Source of the DNA: Pseudomonadota bacterium
Lineage (GTDB): Bacteria > Pseudomonadota > Gammaproteobacteria > UBA9214
Reading direction: 5' to 3'
NCBI GenBank assembly: GCA_041395565.1
Contig: JAWLAI010000007.1
Span: forward strand, 1-64,000
Length of the DNA: 64,000 nucleotides
Part shown: in pieces, positions 38,634-47,156 of the stretch
Position numbering within the stretch: position 1 is the stretch's first letter
Layout: each line of letters begins with the position of its first letter
Notes under the pieces: generated by a model
What the model saw: only the letters and a program-made list of their open reading frames with translations
Told to the model about the DNA's origin: nothing
The model's database searches: none
Made by a program: the position numbers and the translations under genes

Positions 38634-39377
38634 TCAATTGCCCGATTCGTATTCACTGATAAATTCATCCAGCAGCCGCTGCTGCTCGTCACTCAGGCGC
38701 AGTTGCGCCAGCAGGTCCCGGCGTCGCAGCCAGGTCCGGCCCAGCGCCTGCCGGTGCCGCCAGCGCCGTATCGCGGCATGGTCACCGCTCAGCAGCACCG
38801 CCGGCACTTCCCGGCCGTCGACCAGTTCGGGCCGGGTGTAATGCGGATAGTCGAGCAGGCCATCCATGAAGGAGTCCTGCTGCGCGGAATCCGCCGCACC
38901 CAGCGCACCGGGCAGCAGGCGCGTCACGGCATCCATCACCAGCAAAGCCGGCAGCTCACCGCCGCTCAGGACGTAGTCGCCGACCGACAGCTCTGCATCC
39001 ACCTCGAGCTCGATGAGGCGCTCGTCGATCCCCTCGTAGCGTCCCGCCACCAGGATCAGCCGTTCGCGCCCGGCCAGCTCGCGCACCCGTTGCTGATCGA
39101 GCCGCGCCCCCGCCGGCGAGAGGCAGATCACCGGTGCCGCCGGCCCCGCGGCACGCGCCGCGCGGATGGCGTCGCGCAGGGGCTGCACCTGCATCACCAT
39201 CCCGGGACCGCCGCCGTAGGGGCGGTCGTCCACCGTGTGGTGCCGGTCGCCCGCGAAATCGCGCGGGTTCCACGTCGCCAGCTCCAGCAGGCCGCGCACG
39301 ATCGCGCGCCCCCTGGACCCGCAGTCACTGCATGCCCGGATCATGTCCGGGAACAGGGTCACGACATCGATGCGCAT
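38634..39377 (-). CDS. trmD: tRNA (guanine-N1-)-methyltransferase TrmD
   Basis: TrmD methylates G37 of tRNAs reading CNN codons, preventing +1 frameshifting. The 247-residue protein has the SPOUT-fold knot motif around YVLSGGELPALLVMDAVTR, with VDDRPYGGGPGMVMQVQPL near the N-terminus and LLSGDHAAIRRWRHRQALGR near the C-terminus. It is complete and in frame despite lying in the indel-prone stretch. It sits between rimM and rplS. Confidence 0.98.
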   Translation of the reverse strand: MRIDVVTLFPDMIRACSDCGSRGRAIVRGLLELATWNPRDFAGDRHHTVDDRPYGGGPGMVMQVQPLRDAIRAARAAGPAAPVICLSPAGARLDQQRVRELAGRERLILVAGRYEGIDERLIELEVDAELSVGDYVLSGGELPALLVMDAVTRLLPGALGAADSAQQDSFMDGLLDYPHYTRPELVDGREVPAVLLSGDHAAIRRWRHRQALGRTWLRRRDLLAQLRLSDEQQRLLDEFISEYESGN

Positions 39378-39386
39378 AGCGTGCGC

Positions 39387-39929
39387 TCAGTAATCCGGAT
39401 CCCAGTCGACCCGGATCACGCCCGCGGCGAGATCGACCGCCTTGACCACCTGGCCCGTTACGAACGGCACCAGTATCTCGCGCTCGCCCCGCACCACCAG
39501 CACGTCATGGGCGCCGGTCTCGATGAGGTGGTCCACACTGCCGAGTTCACGGCCTGCCTGCGTCACGACCTGCAAGCCGATCAGGTCGTTCCAGTAATAT
39601 TCGTCGTCACCCGCCGCCGGCAGCTGGCTGCGGTGAACACCGATCTCGGTACCGGTCAGCGCCATCGCGGCATCGCGGTCCGCACACCCGGCCAGCTGCG
39701 CCACCAGGCCCTTGCCGTGCGCCCGCGCGTCGATCACCTCGGCTTCGTGCCAGTCACCGTTACGCCTCAGGAACCACGGCGCATAGTCCAGCAGGCCGTC
39801 GGGTTGCTCGGTGAACGCGGTGATGCGCACCCAGCCCCTGACGCCGTAGGCGCCGGCGATCCGCCCCATGACCAGCATCCTGTCATGCGCAGCGGCGTCG
39901 CGGTCGGCATTCCCGGGCATGACGGCCAC
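39387..39929 (-). CDS. rimM: 16S rRNA processing/maturation protein RimM
   Basis: RimM helps assemble the head of the 30S subunit and binds S19. The family core is MLVMGRIAGAYGVRGWVRIT, followed by the PRC-barrel half (DEYYWNDLIGLQVVTQAGRE, ILVPFVTGQVVKAVDLAAGV). The frame gives 180 residues; the first 17 residues exceed the common start, and the ATG at MLVMGRIAG is a possible shorter beginning. It lies between rpsP and trmD. Confidence 0.94.
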   Translation of the reverse strand: MAVMPGNADRDAAAHDRMLVMGRIAGAYGVRGWVRITAFTEQPDGLLDYAPWFLRRNGDWHEAEVIDARAHGKGLVAQLAGCADRDAAMALTGTEIGVHRSQLPAAGDDEYYWNDLIGLQVVTQAGRELGSVDHLIETGAHDVLVVRGEREILVPFVTGQVVKAVDLAAGVIRVDWDPDY

Positions 39930-39942
39930 CCGAGCCAGGAAG

Positions 39943-40187
39943 TTACTGGGCCCGCTGATCCTTCAGCAGTCGAGCCACGCGTTCGGACAGTACGGCACCC
40001 TGGCCGGTCCGAGTGGTCGGCGCGTTCGGCATCGATGTGAACGCACCTCGCCGCCGGTCGCAACCGGGTTGTAGAATCCGATACGCTCGATATAGCGTCC
40101 GTCGCGTCGGTTACGGCTGTCGGTCACCACGATGTGGTAGAAAGGGCGCTTCTTGGCGCCGCCGCGCGACATTCTGATCGTCACCAT
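39943..40187 (-). CDS. rpsP: 30S ribosomal protein S16, frameshifted in this sequence
   Basis: S16 starts MVTIRMSRGGAKKRPFYHIV and reads normally to FYNPVATGGE. The frame then breaks near 40,047: HIDAERADH continues in a second frame, and near 40,012 it slips again to TGQGAVLSERVARLLK, ending at TAA 39943-39945. Rejoined, the product is about 81 residues, the family norm. S16 is essential, so two compensating slips in it are best explained by consensus errors. As given, the first frame ends at 39963 with a nonsense tail. Confidence 0.88.
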
Positions 40188-40257
40188 AAAAACCAGTCCT
40201 CTGCTTGAAAATCCGCCGCGGCAGCCTGCCCCAGCAGCGGCTGCCTAAAGCCGGGCA

Positions 40258-40285
40258 ATTCTACGCGAATTCCGGGAAATGTGAA
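40258..40285 (-). promoter_or_regulatory. Sigma-70 promoter of the rpsP-rimM-trmD-rplS operon
   Basis: On the minus strand TTCACA (40280-40285) and TAGAAT (40258-40263) are 16 bp apart. The transcript would have a leader of about 65 bases carrying the inverted repeat GGCAGCC...GGCTGCC (40220-40226 with 40239-40245), which may be a control hairpin. Confidence 0.65.
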
Positions 40286-40616
40286 GGCTTGCAGGCAATT
40301 ATCCCGGCACGGGCGCCCGCCGGGTGACGCTGCCCCGGGCAAGGTTCCGGCACGACCGCCCGCCGCCCCGTTCCCGCGTCCACTGCGGCACATCTGCCCC
40401 GCCCTGCGCCTGTCGAAAATGATTACAACACCGTCGGGTTTTACGCTTTCCCGGAGCCGGGCTTCCTATTCATTGTTTTTCATGAATTTTTCTGGCGGCG
40501 GCAGGCGCCGGCGGCGATCCCAGTCTGTCGGCATTCCTTACGCTGCGACGTGAAAGCCCCGTTGCCGCCACCGCCAGACCCGGCCAGACACCTGTTTTCG
40601 CTTGTCATTTCGGAAT

Positions 40617-40631
40617 TGGCATGGCAATTGC
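40617..40631 (+). promoter_or_regulatory. Sigma-54-type promoter
   Basis: TGGCATG-GCAA-TTGC has GG and GC exactly ten bases apart, matching the -24/-12 consensus TGGCACG-N4-TTGC except for one base. Only the core element is seen; no enhancer site could be assigned. Confidence 0.5.
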
Positions 40632-40641
40632 CTTTATTACC

Positions 40642-40835
40642 TGCGAGCGCAGAACAAGAGAACAGAGAGGGGGGAGGTCGTTCTGACATCAGAAGAACAG
40701 AACAACAGGAGCTCAATAACATAACAATCACAATCCGGCTTGCGCAGCGGTATCTGCAACAGCAGTTGAAGAATAAAAAATTCTATACCCGTATCGCGCA
40801 AAGTTTGACGGTGGCCCAGGCCACCGTTTTATTTT
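40642..40835 (+). ncRNA. Candidate small RNA, about 195 nt
   Basis: The interval between the sigma-54-like promoter and the plus-strand terminator is purine-rich and AT-richer than its surroundings. It contains GGGGGGAGG and CAGGAG but no ATG suitably spaced from them. This combination suggests a non-coding transcript, running toward the 3' end of ffh. It is an inference from flanking signals only. Confidence 0.35.
40808..40835 (+). terminator. Intrinsic terminator, plus strand
   Basis: An 8-bp stem ACGGTGGC/GCCACCGT with a CCAG tetraloop is followed by TTTTATTTT on the plus strand. On the minus strand it is not followed by T, so it does not suit ffh. It must end a plus-strand transcript, or guard against antisense reading into ffh. 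Confidence 0.7.
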
Positions 40836-40860
40836 GTCCCGCGGCAGGAGCAAACAGGAT

Positions 40861-42222
40861 CTAGAACGGCAAGCCCATCGGTCCCTTGCCCTTGATACCG
40901 CGCAGCAGCTTGCCCATCCCGCCCTTCGACATCTTTTTCATCATCTTCTGCATCTGCATGTGCTGTTTCAGCAGGCGGTTCACATCCTGCACCTGGGTGC
41001 CGGAGCCGGCGGCGATCCGGCGCCGTCGCGAGCCATTGATGACGGCCGGGTAGCTGCGCTCGTGCGGCGTCATGGAATTGATGATCGCCTTCATATGATG
41101 AATCTGCCGGTCGTCGGCCATGGCGTTCTTCGGCAGCTTGTCCATGCCAGGCATCCCCGGCAGCTTGTCCATCAGACCGGCCAGACCGCCCATGTTCAGC
41201 ATCTGGTCAAGCTGGTCCCGGAAATCGTTCATGTCGAAATTCTTGCCCTTGGTGATCTTCTTCGCCAGCTTGGCGACGGCTTCCCGGTCGACCTTCTGTT
41301 CGGCCTCCTCGACCAGGCTCAGTACGTCGCCCATGCCGAGGATGCGCGAGGCCACACGCTCGGGATAGAACGGCTCCAGTGCCGCGGTCTTCTCGCCCAC
41401 GCCGATGAACTTGATCGGCTTGCCGGTGATGTGGCGTAGCGAGAGCGCCGCACCGCCGCGCGCATCGCCATCGGTCTTGGTCAGCACGACGCCGGTCAGC
41501 GGCAGCACCTCGTTGAAGGTGCGCGCGGTATTCGCCGCATCCTGGCCGGTCATGCTGTCGACCACGAACAGGGTCTCGATCGGGTTGATCGCGGCATGCA
41601 CCCGCCGGATCTCGTCCATCATCGCATCGTCGATATGGAGCCGGCCGGCGGTATCGATGATCACCACGTCGATATGCTGCTTGCGTGCGTGGCTGACGGC
41701 ATCGCGCGCGATGGTGACCGGGTCCTGGTCCGGGCGACTCGGGAAAAACACCGCGCCCACTTCGCCCGCCAGCGTCTGCAGCTGATCGATGGCGGCCGGG
41801 CGGTAGATGTCGCAACTGGCGAGCAGCACCGTCTTCTTCTCGCGCGTCATGAGCATGCGCGCCAGCTTGGCGCTACTGGTGGTCTTGCCGGAACCCTGCA
41901 GGCCGGCCATGAGGATCACCGCGGGGGGCTGCACGTTCAGGTTGAGCGCGTCGTTGGCGTCCCCCATTACGTGGATAAGCTCGTCGTTGACCACCTTGAC
42001 CAGGACCTGGCCCGGGGTCAGGCTCTTCAGGACGTCCTGGCCGAGGGCACGCTCGCGCACCCGGTCGACGAATTCCTTCACCACCGGCAGGGCCACGTCC
42101 GCCTCCAGCAATGCCATGCGCACGTCGCGCAGGGCGTCGCGGATGTTGTCCTCACTCAGGCGGCCCTGTCCGCGCAGGTTGCGGATGGTTTTCGAGAGGC
42201 GTTCGGTAAGGTTGTCAAACAT
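40861..42222 (-). CDS. ffh: Signal recognition particle protein Ffh
   Basis: Ffh binds the 4.5S RNA and signal sequences and docks with FtsY for co-translational insertion. The 453-residue protein has the N domain (MFDNLTERLSKTIRNLRGQG), the G domain with GLQGSGKTTSSAKLA near residue 107, DTAGRLHIDD and TKTDGDARGG, and a Met-rich M domain (HMQMQKMMKKMSKGGMGKLL). All frames are intact. It lies upstream of the rpsP operon and is divergent from ypjD. Confidence 0.98.
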   Translation of the reverse strand: MFDNLTERLSKTIRNLRGQGRLSEDNIRDALRDVRMALLEADVALPVVKEFVDRVRERALGQDVLKSLTPGQVLVKVVNDELIHVMGDANDALNLNVQPPAVILMAGLQGSGKTTSSAKLARMLMTREKKTVLLASCDIYRPAAIDQLQTLAGEVGAVFFPSRPDQDPVTIARDAVSHARKQHIDVVIIDTAGRLHIDDAMMDEIRRVHAAINPIETLFVVDSMTGQDAANTARTFNEVLPLTGVVLTKTDGDARGGAALSLRHITGKPIKFIGVGEKTAALEPFYPERVASRILGMGDVLSLVEEAEQKVDREAVAKLAKKITKGKNFDMNDFRDQLDQMLNMGGLAGLMDKLPGMPGMDKLPKNAMADDRQIHHMKAIINSMTPHERSYPAVINGSRRRRIAAGSGTQVQDVNRLLKQHMQMQKMMKKMSKGGMGKLLRGIKGKGPMGLPF

Positions 42223-42261
42223 GGCGGTCTTCCCGGGTGGCGGCCGGCTGGCAGGAAGCGG

Positions 42262-42267
42262 ATTATA
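42262..42267 (-). promoter_or_regulatory. -10 box of the ffh promoter
   Basis: A perfect TATAAT on the minus strand lies 40 bases before the ffh start. No convincing -35 box is found 16-18 bases upstream, so only the -10 is annotated. The 118-base gap is shared with the divergent ypjD gene. Confidence 0.45.
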
Positions 42268-42340
42268 CCCGCATTTTCCGGCATATGCGGGCGAGCGACC
42301 GACTCTTCAATGCCTGCAGCAGTTATGCGATGATTCCGCC

Positions 42341-43150
42341 ATGATCCCGATACTGCCCGGCCTGCTGTCCGTCATCCTGTACCTGGCGGCAAGTTCACTG
42401 CTCGTCATGCGCCTGGCGCGCGGCGGCGTTCAGTTCAGCTGCCGCCGCCATCAGATCCTCGCCGTCAGCGCGGGCGCCATCATCATCCACGCAGCCTTTC
42501 TCTACCCGCAGGTCATGCGCGCCGACGGCCTCAACCTGGGCTTCTTCTACGCGGCATCGCTGATCGCACTGACCACCGCCCTGCTGCTGGCGCTCGCCGA
42601 CCTGTTCCAGCCGGTCGACAACCTCGGTATCGGCGTGTTTCCGCTCGCGGCGCTCAGCATCGTGCTGCTGCTGCTCAACCCGGCCGAACGCATCATCACG
42701 GATGCCTCGTCCTGGCAGCTGGACAGTCACATCCTGCTGTCGCTGCTCGCCTACAGCATCCTCGGGCTGGCCGTGGTGCAGGCGATACTGCTCACGATCC
42801 AGGACCGCCACCTTCACAACCGCCAGCCGGGTGGCTTCATCCGCGCCCTGCCCCCGCTGGCCGTCATGGAGACCCTGCTGTTCCAGATGATCGCCGCCGG
42901 TTTCGTCCTGCTGACCCTGGCACTGGTGACAGGCGCCCTGTTCCTGGAGGACATCTTCGCGCAGCACCTGGTGCACAAGACCATCCTGTCGATCGTGGCC
43001 TGGATCGTGTTCGCCATCCTGCTGTGGGGGCGCTGGCGCTTCGGCTGGCGCGGCCGCACGGCCCTGCGCTGGACCATAGGCGGCTTCATCTTCCTGATGC
43101 TGGCCTATCTGGGCAGCAAGTTCGTGCTCGAGCTGATCCTGCACCGCTGA
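42341..43150 (+). CDS. ypjD: Cytochrome c assembly-type inner-membrane protein YpjD
   Basis: This 269-residue protein has about eight hydrophobic segments, starting MIPILPGLLSVILYLAASSL. It belongs to the CcsA/HemX-like superfamily, with conserved pieces such as LDSHILLSLLAYSILGLAVV and the LVHKTILSIVAWIVFAILLW region holding the conserved histidine. It is commonly found between ffh and corB in gammaproteobacteria. Its role, possibly in haem or cytochrome handling, is not established. Upstream in-frame codons are rejected because they precede the membrane start without family support. Confidence 0.9.
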   Translation: MIPILPGLLSVILYLAASSLLVMRLARGGVQFSCRRHQILAVSAGAIIIHAAFLYPQVMRADGLNLGFFYAASLIALTTALLLALADLFQPVDNLGIGVFPLAALSIVLLLLNPAERIITDASSWQLDSHILLSLLAYSILGLAVVQAILLTIQDRHLHNRQPGGFIRALPPLAVMETLLFQMIAAGFVLLTLALVTGALFLEDIFAQHLVHKTILSIVAWIVFAILLWGRWRFGWRGRTALRWTIGGFIFLMLAYLGSKFVLELILHR

Positions 43151-43222
43151 CCGGCCCGCCTGACACACCCCGCGCTTTTGCGTACACTTGAGCCACGTCA
43201 ATCAACCTGAGGCTGTCCCCGT

Positions 43223-44518
43223 TTGGATGACACCCCGCTGAGCGTGCTGCTCGCAGCACTGTTTTTCCTGATCCTGTTGTCGGCCTTCTTCTCCGGCTCG
43301 GAAACCGGCCTGATGACGCTGAACCGCTATCGCCTGCGCCACCTCGCGGAGAAGAGTCATCCCGGCGCGCTGCGCGCGCAGCGGCTGCTGGAGCGCCAGG
43401 ACCGCCTGATCGGCCTGATCCTGCTCGGCAACAACTTCGTCAACATCCTGGCCTCGATGCTGATGACCCTGATCGCACTGCGCATCAACGACGACGCCGG
43501 CTTCATCTTCGCGGCCGGCATGGTGCTGACCATCGTGGTCCTGCTGTTCGCCGAGGTCACCCCCAAGACGCTGGCCGCGCTGCAGCCCGAGCGCATCGCC
43601 TTCCCGGCGGCCTTCGTGTATATCCCGCTGCTGCGGCTGCTGTATCCGCTGGTGTGGGTGGTGAACGTGGTTGCCAACGGCCTGCTGAAATTGCTGGGGG
43701 TATCGCCCGAGGAAGGCGCCTCGCAGGCCCTGACCAAGGAGGAACTGCGTACCGTGGTGCTGGAAGCCGGCGCCATGATCCCGGAGCGTCACCAGTCGAT
43801 GCTGCTGAACCTGATGGACCTGGAGCACGTCACCGTCGAGGACATCATGGTGCCGCGCAACGAGGTCACCGGCATCGACATCAACGACGATTGGGGCACC
43901 ATCAGCAAAACGCTGAGCGACAGCCAGTACACACGCATGCCGCTGTACGACGAGAATATCGATCACGTCGTCGGCATCCTGCACATGCGCGACGTGTTGC
44001 CGCATCTCTACCGCGGCGAGCTCGACCACGCCGCCCTGAAACGCATCGCGCGCGAACCCTACTTCATCCCCGAGACCACCTCGCTCAACCGGCAGTTGCT
44101 CAATTTCCAGCGCGAGCGCCGCCGCATCGGCTTCGCGGTCGATGAATACGGCGATATCCAGGGCCTGGTGACGCTGGAGGATATCCTCGAGGAAATCGTC
44201 GGCGAGTTCACCTCGGATCCGTCCGCCCAGTTCGAGGATATCCGCCCCCAGGAAGACGGCACCTGGCTCGTGGACGGCACCGTCAGCATCCGCACGCTGA
44301 ACACGGCGCTGAAGATGTCGCTGTCCACCACCGGGCCGAAGACACTGAACGGCCTCATCATGGAAGAACTCGAGATGATCCCCGAGGCCAACACCAGCCT
44401 GTTGCTCGACAACCACCCGGTCGACATCATTCAGATCAAGGACAACAGGGTGAAGACGGTACGTATTCATCCGCGCCTGGAACGCCCCAGCGCCAGCGAA
44501 GCGCAACCCGGGGCCTGA
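43223..44518 (+). CDS. CorB/HlyC-type transporter with DUF21 and CBS domains (YfjD)
   Basis: The N-terminal DUF21 membrane domain (LSAFFSGSETGLMTLNRYRL; NNFVNILASMLMTLIALRI) is followed by two CBS domains (VTVEDIMVPRNEVTGIDIND; IGFAVDEYGDIQGLVTLEDI) and a CorC/HlyC C-terminal domain (VDGTVSIRTLNTALKMSL). The 431 residues match YfjD/CorB, membrane proteins linked to magnesium and cobalt efflux. The start is TTG at 43223, preceded by GAGG. It follows ypjD by 72 bases in the conserved order. Confidence 0.92.
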   Translation: MDDTPLSVLLAALFFLILLSAFFSGSETGLMTLNRYRLRHLAEKSHPGALRAQRLLERQDRLIGLILLGNNFVNILASMLMTLIALRINDDAGFIFAAGMVLTIVVLLFAEVTPKTLAALQPERIAFPAAFVYIPLLRLLYPLVWVVNVVANGLLKLLGVSPEEGASQALTKEELRTVVLEAGAMIPERHQSMLLNLMDLEHVTVEDIMVPRNEVTGIDINDDWGTISKTLSDSQYTRMPLYDENIDHVVGILHMRDVLPHLYRGELDHAALKRIAREPYFIPETTSLNRQLLNFQRERRRIGFAVDEYGDIQGLVTLEDILEEIVGEFTSDPSAQFEDIRPQEDGTWLVDGTVSIRTLNTALKMSLSTTGPKTLNGLIMEELEMIPEANTSLLLDNHPVDIIQIKDNRVKTVRIHPRLERPSASEAQPGA

Positions 44519-44606
44519 ACTACCGCGCTGCAGCGATGTCACTCAGAAGTGACGGCACCGGCGCACGGCGGGTGCCCAGCCCTTGGGCCGCGCAGGAGGA
44601 CAGACG

Positions 44607-45008
44607 ATGAGCGACAAGATCCACAGAAGCGACGACGAGTGGCGCAGCCTGCTCACTCCGGAACAGTACCGGGTCACGCGCTGTCACGGCACGGAACGCC
44701 CGTTCACCGGCACCTACCTCGACTGCAAGGATGACGGCACCTACACCTGCGCCTGCTGTGGCGCGGAGCTGTTCCGCTCGCAGGACAAGTTCGATTCCGG
44801 CAGCGGCTGGCCCAGCTTCCTGCGCGCCGGCAACAATGCCAACCTGCGCACTCGCACCGATACCAGCCATGGCATGGTACGCACCGAGGTCCTGTGCGCA
44901 CGCTGCGACGCGCATCTCGGCCATGTCTTCGAAGACGGCCCGGCGCCCACCGGCCTGCGCTACTGCATCAACTCGGTCTCCCTCGGCTTCGAGCAGGATC
45001 CGGACTGA
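44607..45008 (+). CDS. msrB: Peptide-methionine (R)-S-oxide reductase MsrB
   Basis: MsrB repairs the R-epimer of methionine sulfoxide. AGGAGG precedes the ATG of MSDKIHRSDDEWRSLLTPEQ. Two CxxC pairs bind zinc (YTCACCGAELF and VLCARCDAHLGH), and the catalytic cysteine lies in GLRYCINSVSLGF. The 133-residue length is standard. There is no signal peptide, so it is the cytoplasmic form. It stands alone after the CorB gene. Confidence 0.96.
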   Translation: MSDKIHRSDDEWRSLLTPEQYRVTRCHGTERPFTGTYLDCKDDGTYTCACCGAELFRSQDKFDSGSGWPSFLRAGNNANLRTRTDTSHGMVRTEVLCARCDAHLGHVFEDGPAPTGLRYCINSVSLGFEQDPD

Positions 45009-45232
45009 GGCGGCCGGCACCGCCCGCACGGCATTGCCGCGCATCGATCCCTGGACACGGAACGGATGCCGCGCCCCCCGATCCGGTGTATGGTAGCCGT
45101 AGGCGGTCAGGAACCGCACGGACACCCGCCGGGGTTGTCCTGCAGCCGCAGGCCAGGCCGCCGCTCACCCGGCCCGGCGCGCGGCAGGGCCGCTGCCATT
45201 ACCCGATGATGAGCGCTGCAGGAGGACATTCC

Positions 45233-45754
45233 ATGCGCATAACAACACTCAGGAACTGCGGGCTTGTCGCAGCCAGCCTGTTGCTTGCCGGCACCGCGCA
45301 GGCATTCGATTTCGGCAACATGATGAACCCGTCCAAGTGGATGGGCGGAAAGGACAAGAACGATCGCTACTACGACGATTACGGTCCCGGTTATGGTTAT
45401 CCGGGCGGCTACGGCCCCGGTTACGGCGGTCCCGGCCTCGAGTACGGGCCCGGTTACGGGTATGGCGAGCCCGGCTACGGGCCGGGCTATGGCGGGCCGG
45501 GTTATGGCGCACCGGGCTATGGCGGGCCGGGCTACGGCGCGCCCGCCTATGGCAACGACCCGGGTTACGGCTGGAGTTACGGACCGGACTACAGCGCCCC
45601 GGCCGGGGGCGCGCCGGCCTACAGCGCCCCGCCGCCCGCCGATACCGGCAATGCGGAGGAAATCAAGCGGTTGAAGGAACGTATCCGCAAACTCGAGCAG
45701 TCCAGTCAGCAGCAGCCGGCCGTGTGGGGACAGCCGGGCTACGACTACCGCTGA
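45233..45754 (+). CDS. Secreted Gly/Tyr/Pro-repeat protein, sulfur-globule-protein-like
   Basis: A signal peptide (MRITTLRNCGLVAASLLLAG, cleavage after AQA) leads to an acidic start (NMMNPSKWMGGKDKNDRYYD). About 80 residues of repeats follow, with units GPGYG, GGPGYGAPGYG and GPGYGYGEPGYG. The C-terminus is a short coiled-coil helix (NAEEIKRLKERIRKLEQSS). Composition and layout resemble the envelope proteins of sulfur globules in purple sulfur bacteria. That match is by pattern, not by alignment. A GGAGG site precedes the ATG; upstream in-frame extension is rejected. The gene appears monocistronic. Confidence 0.75.
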   Translation: MRITTLRNCGLVAASLLLAGTAQAFDFGNMMNPSKWMGGKDKNDRYYDDYGPGYGYPGGYGPGYGGPGLEYGPGYGYGEPGYGPGYGGPGYGAPGYGGPGYGAPAYGNDPGYGWSYGPDYSAPAGGAPAYSAPPPADTGNAEEIKRLKERIRKLEQSSQQQPAVWGQPGYDYR

Positions 45755-45772
45755 CCCGTAGACAACAGCAAT

Positions 45773-45805
45773 CGGCCGGCGTACCCAGCCCGGGTGCGCC
45801 GGCCG
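45773..45805. terminator. Hairpin between convergent genes
   Basis: CGGCCGGCG (45773-45781) pairs with CGCCGGCCG (45797-45805) around a 15-base loop that itself holds ACCC/GGGT. There is no T tract, so it could be a weak bidirectional terminator between two convergent genes. Confidence 0.35.
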
Positions 45806-45844
45806 GCGCAGTACCGGCCAGAACTGCCTCCGTCATGCCGGCCG

Positions 45845-46225
45845 CTATTCGCGGATCAGCGTGAGCTTGCGCCCGTCATCCAGCCCCCCTTGCAGGGTGT
45901 TGTCGTCGATGCGCTGCAGGGTCGCGACATTGTTTTTGCAGCCCTTGAGGACGCGGGATCTGTCGATTTCGAATACCAGCGCATCCGCTGTCGCACTTCT
46001 GATGACGATGGGGGCCGGCATCCCGACACAGGGATTCTTGTATACCTGATGCTCGAAATCCCAGTTACCGTCCGTTTCACCCAGCACCACCTTACCCTTG
46101 CGCTGCTCGCCCTTGTTGTTCACCAGGTGCGCCTGCCAACTACCGCTGTAGGGGTTCGGCTCTTGCGCCCAACAGAGACTGCTCGCCAGCAGGACACCGC
46201 AGGCCAGCATAAGGAAAGTTCGCAT
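45845..46225 (-). CDS. Small secreted protein of unknown function
   Basis: This 126-residue protein starts MRTFLMLACGVLLASSLCWA, a signal peptide cleaved near WAQEP. The mature part is beta-rich with two cysteines (KNPCVGMP and VLKGCKNNV) that could form a disulfide, consistent with the periplasm. A 17-codon upstream extension is rejected because it would displace the signal peptide. I do not recognise the family. It converges on the sulfur-globule-like gene. Confidence 0.65.
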   Translation of the reverse strand: MRTFLMLACGVLLASSLCWAQEPNPYSGSWQAHLVNNKGEQRKGKVVLGETDGNWDFEHQVYKNPCVGMPAPIVIRSATADALVFEIDRSRVLKGCKNNVATLQRIDDNTLQGGLDDGRKLTLIRE

Positions 46226-46430
46226 ACAGGGATCTCGCGCAAGATCGGACTGGAACAAACTGCATACCTGTGCCACGGCAGACGCAGCGCAGGAACCAGC
46301 GGCCTACGATATCCCTGTTACCGGCGCCTGTCATTGATCCCCGTCAGCATGCGCCGGCAGCCGCGCATGCGCCTTCGCTACGCCGCCGACGGCCCGGCGC
46401 TTCAGCTACGCAGGCATGTCCGGTGGGATG

Positions 46431-47051
46431 TCACACCAGCAGGGTGATATCGGCACCCCGGGCACTGGCCAGGTAGGTCGCGGCCCCGGCCCATTCCGCA
46501 ATCTCCGGGATGAAGTCCTCCTGTTTCCAGCCGAACAGGTCGACCGTCATCTGGCAGGCCACCATTTTCACATCCGCTTCGATGCACAGATCGCGCAGTT
46601 CCGGAACGGTCGCAACCCCGTGATTCTTCACGGTCATTTTCATCAGCGACGTGGCCAGCCCCTCGAACCCGGGCACGCCCGCCATGAGGAGATTGGGCAT
46701 GTTCCAGTCGATGCCCTGGAACCATTTCGGCCCGAACGGCATCTTCATCGGCATCGCCGGGTTGCCCAGCGGACTGATGTGCAGGTCCAGGTCCTTCTTC
46801 AGCAGGGCCAGGCCGTAGAAGGTGAAAAACAGCGTCGTATCCCAGCCCATGGCCGATGCGGTGGAACCGACGATGAATGGTGGATAGGCCCAGTCGAGCG
46901 TGCCTTTCGTCACCATGATGGAAAGCCTGGGGACCTGGTTCTGCCGCTGCTCGCGCTGCTTCTCCTCGTAGCAGCGGTCGAACCAGGATTTCAACTCATC
47001 CGCCGACATGCCGGCAAGCATGCTGCCTGAAATTTCGTTGCTAGTGGTCAT
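46431..47051 (-). CDS. DsrE2/DsrE-F-H-family protein
   Basis: The 206-residue protein fits the larger DsrE2 branch: RLSIMVTKGTLDWAYPPFIV, WDTTLFFTFYGLALLKKDLD, and a conserved cysteine in VKMVACQMTVDLFGW. DsrE-type proteins carry persulfide sulfur in oxidative sulfur metabolism, often with TusA and rhodanese partners. I chose MTTSNEIS as start rather than a GC-rich 22-codon extension. The next gene on the same strand, just upstream, encodes one of the AEFCPLR small proteins, 105 bases away. Confidence 0.85.
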   Translation of the reverse strand: MTTSNEISGSMLAGMSADELKSWFDRCYEEKQREQRQNQVPRLSIMVTKGTLDWAYPPFIVGSTASAMGWDTTLFFTFYGLALLKKDLDLHISPLGNPAMPMKMPFGPKWFQGIDWNMPNLLMAGVPGFEGLATSLMKMTVKNHGVATVPELRDLCIEADVKMVACQMTVDLFGWKQEDFIPEIAEWAGAATYLASARGADITLLV

Positions 47052-47156
47052 GGAAATCCCTTCAGTAATGAACCGCACACCGGGCCACTGCGACTGCCCG
47101 GCCGGAACCGGCAGCACGGCGGAATCCGCCGCGCTGCCGGTTGTGAACCATGGTTA

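Larger units (their letters stand above)
40188..40860. other. Intergenic region between rpsP and ffh with regulatory signals
   Basis: These 673 bases contain the rpsP promoter and leader hairpin on the minus strand. On the plus strand there is a sigma-54-like promoter and a terminator. The plus-strand frame 40550-40864 has no ribosome binding site and no family resemblance, so I do not call a protein here. Confidence 0.6.

Noticed and set aside
40550..40864. 104-codon plus-strand frame between rpsP and ffh
   Set aside because: No ribosome binding site, no family resemblance, and it runs across a strong terminator hairpin and into ffh.
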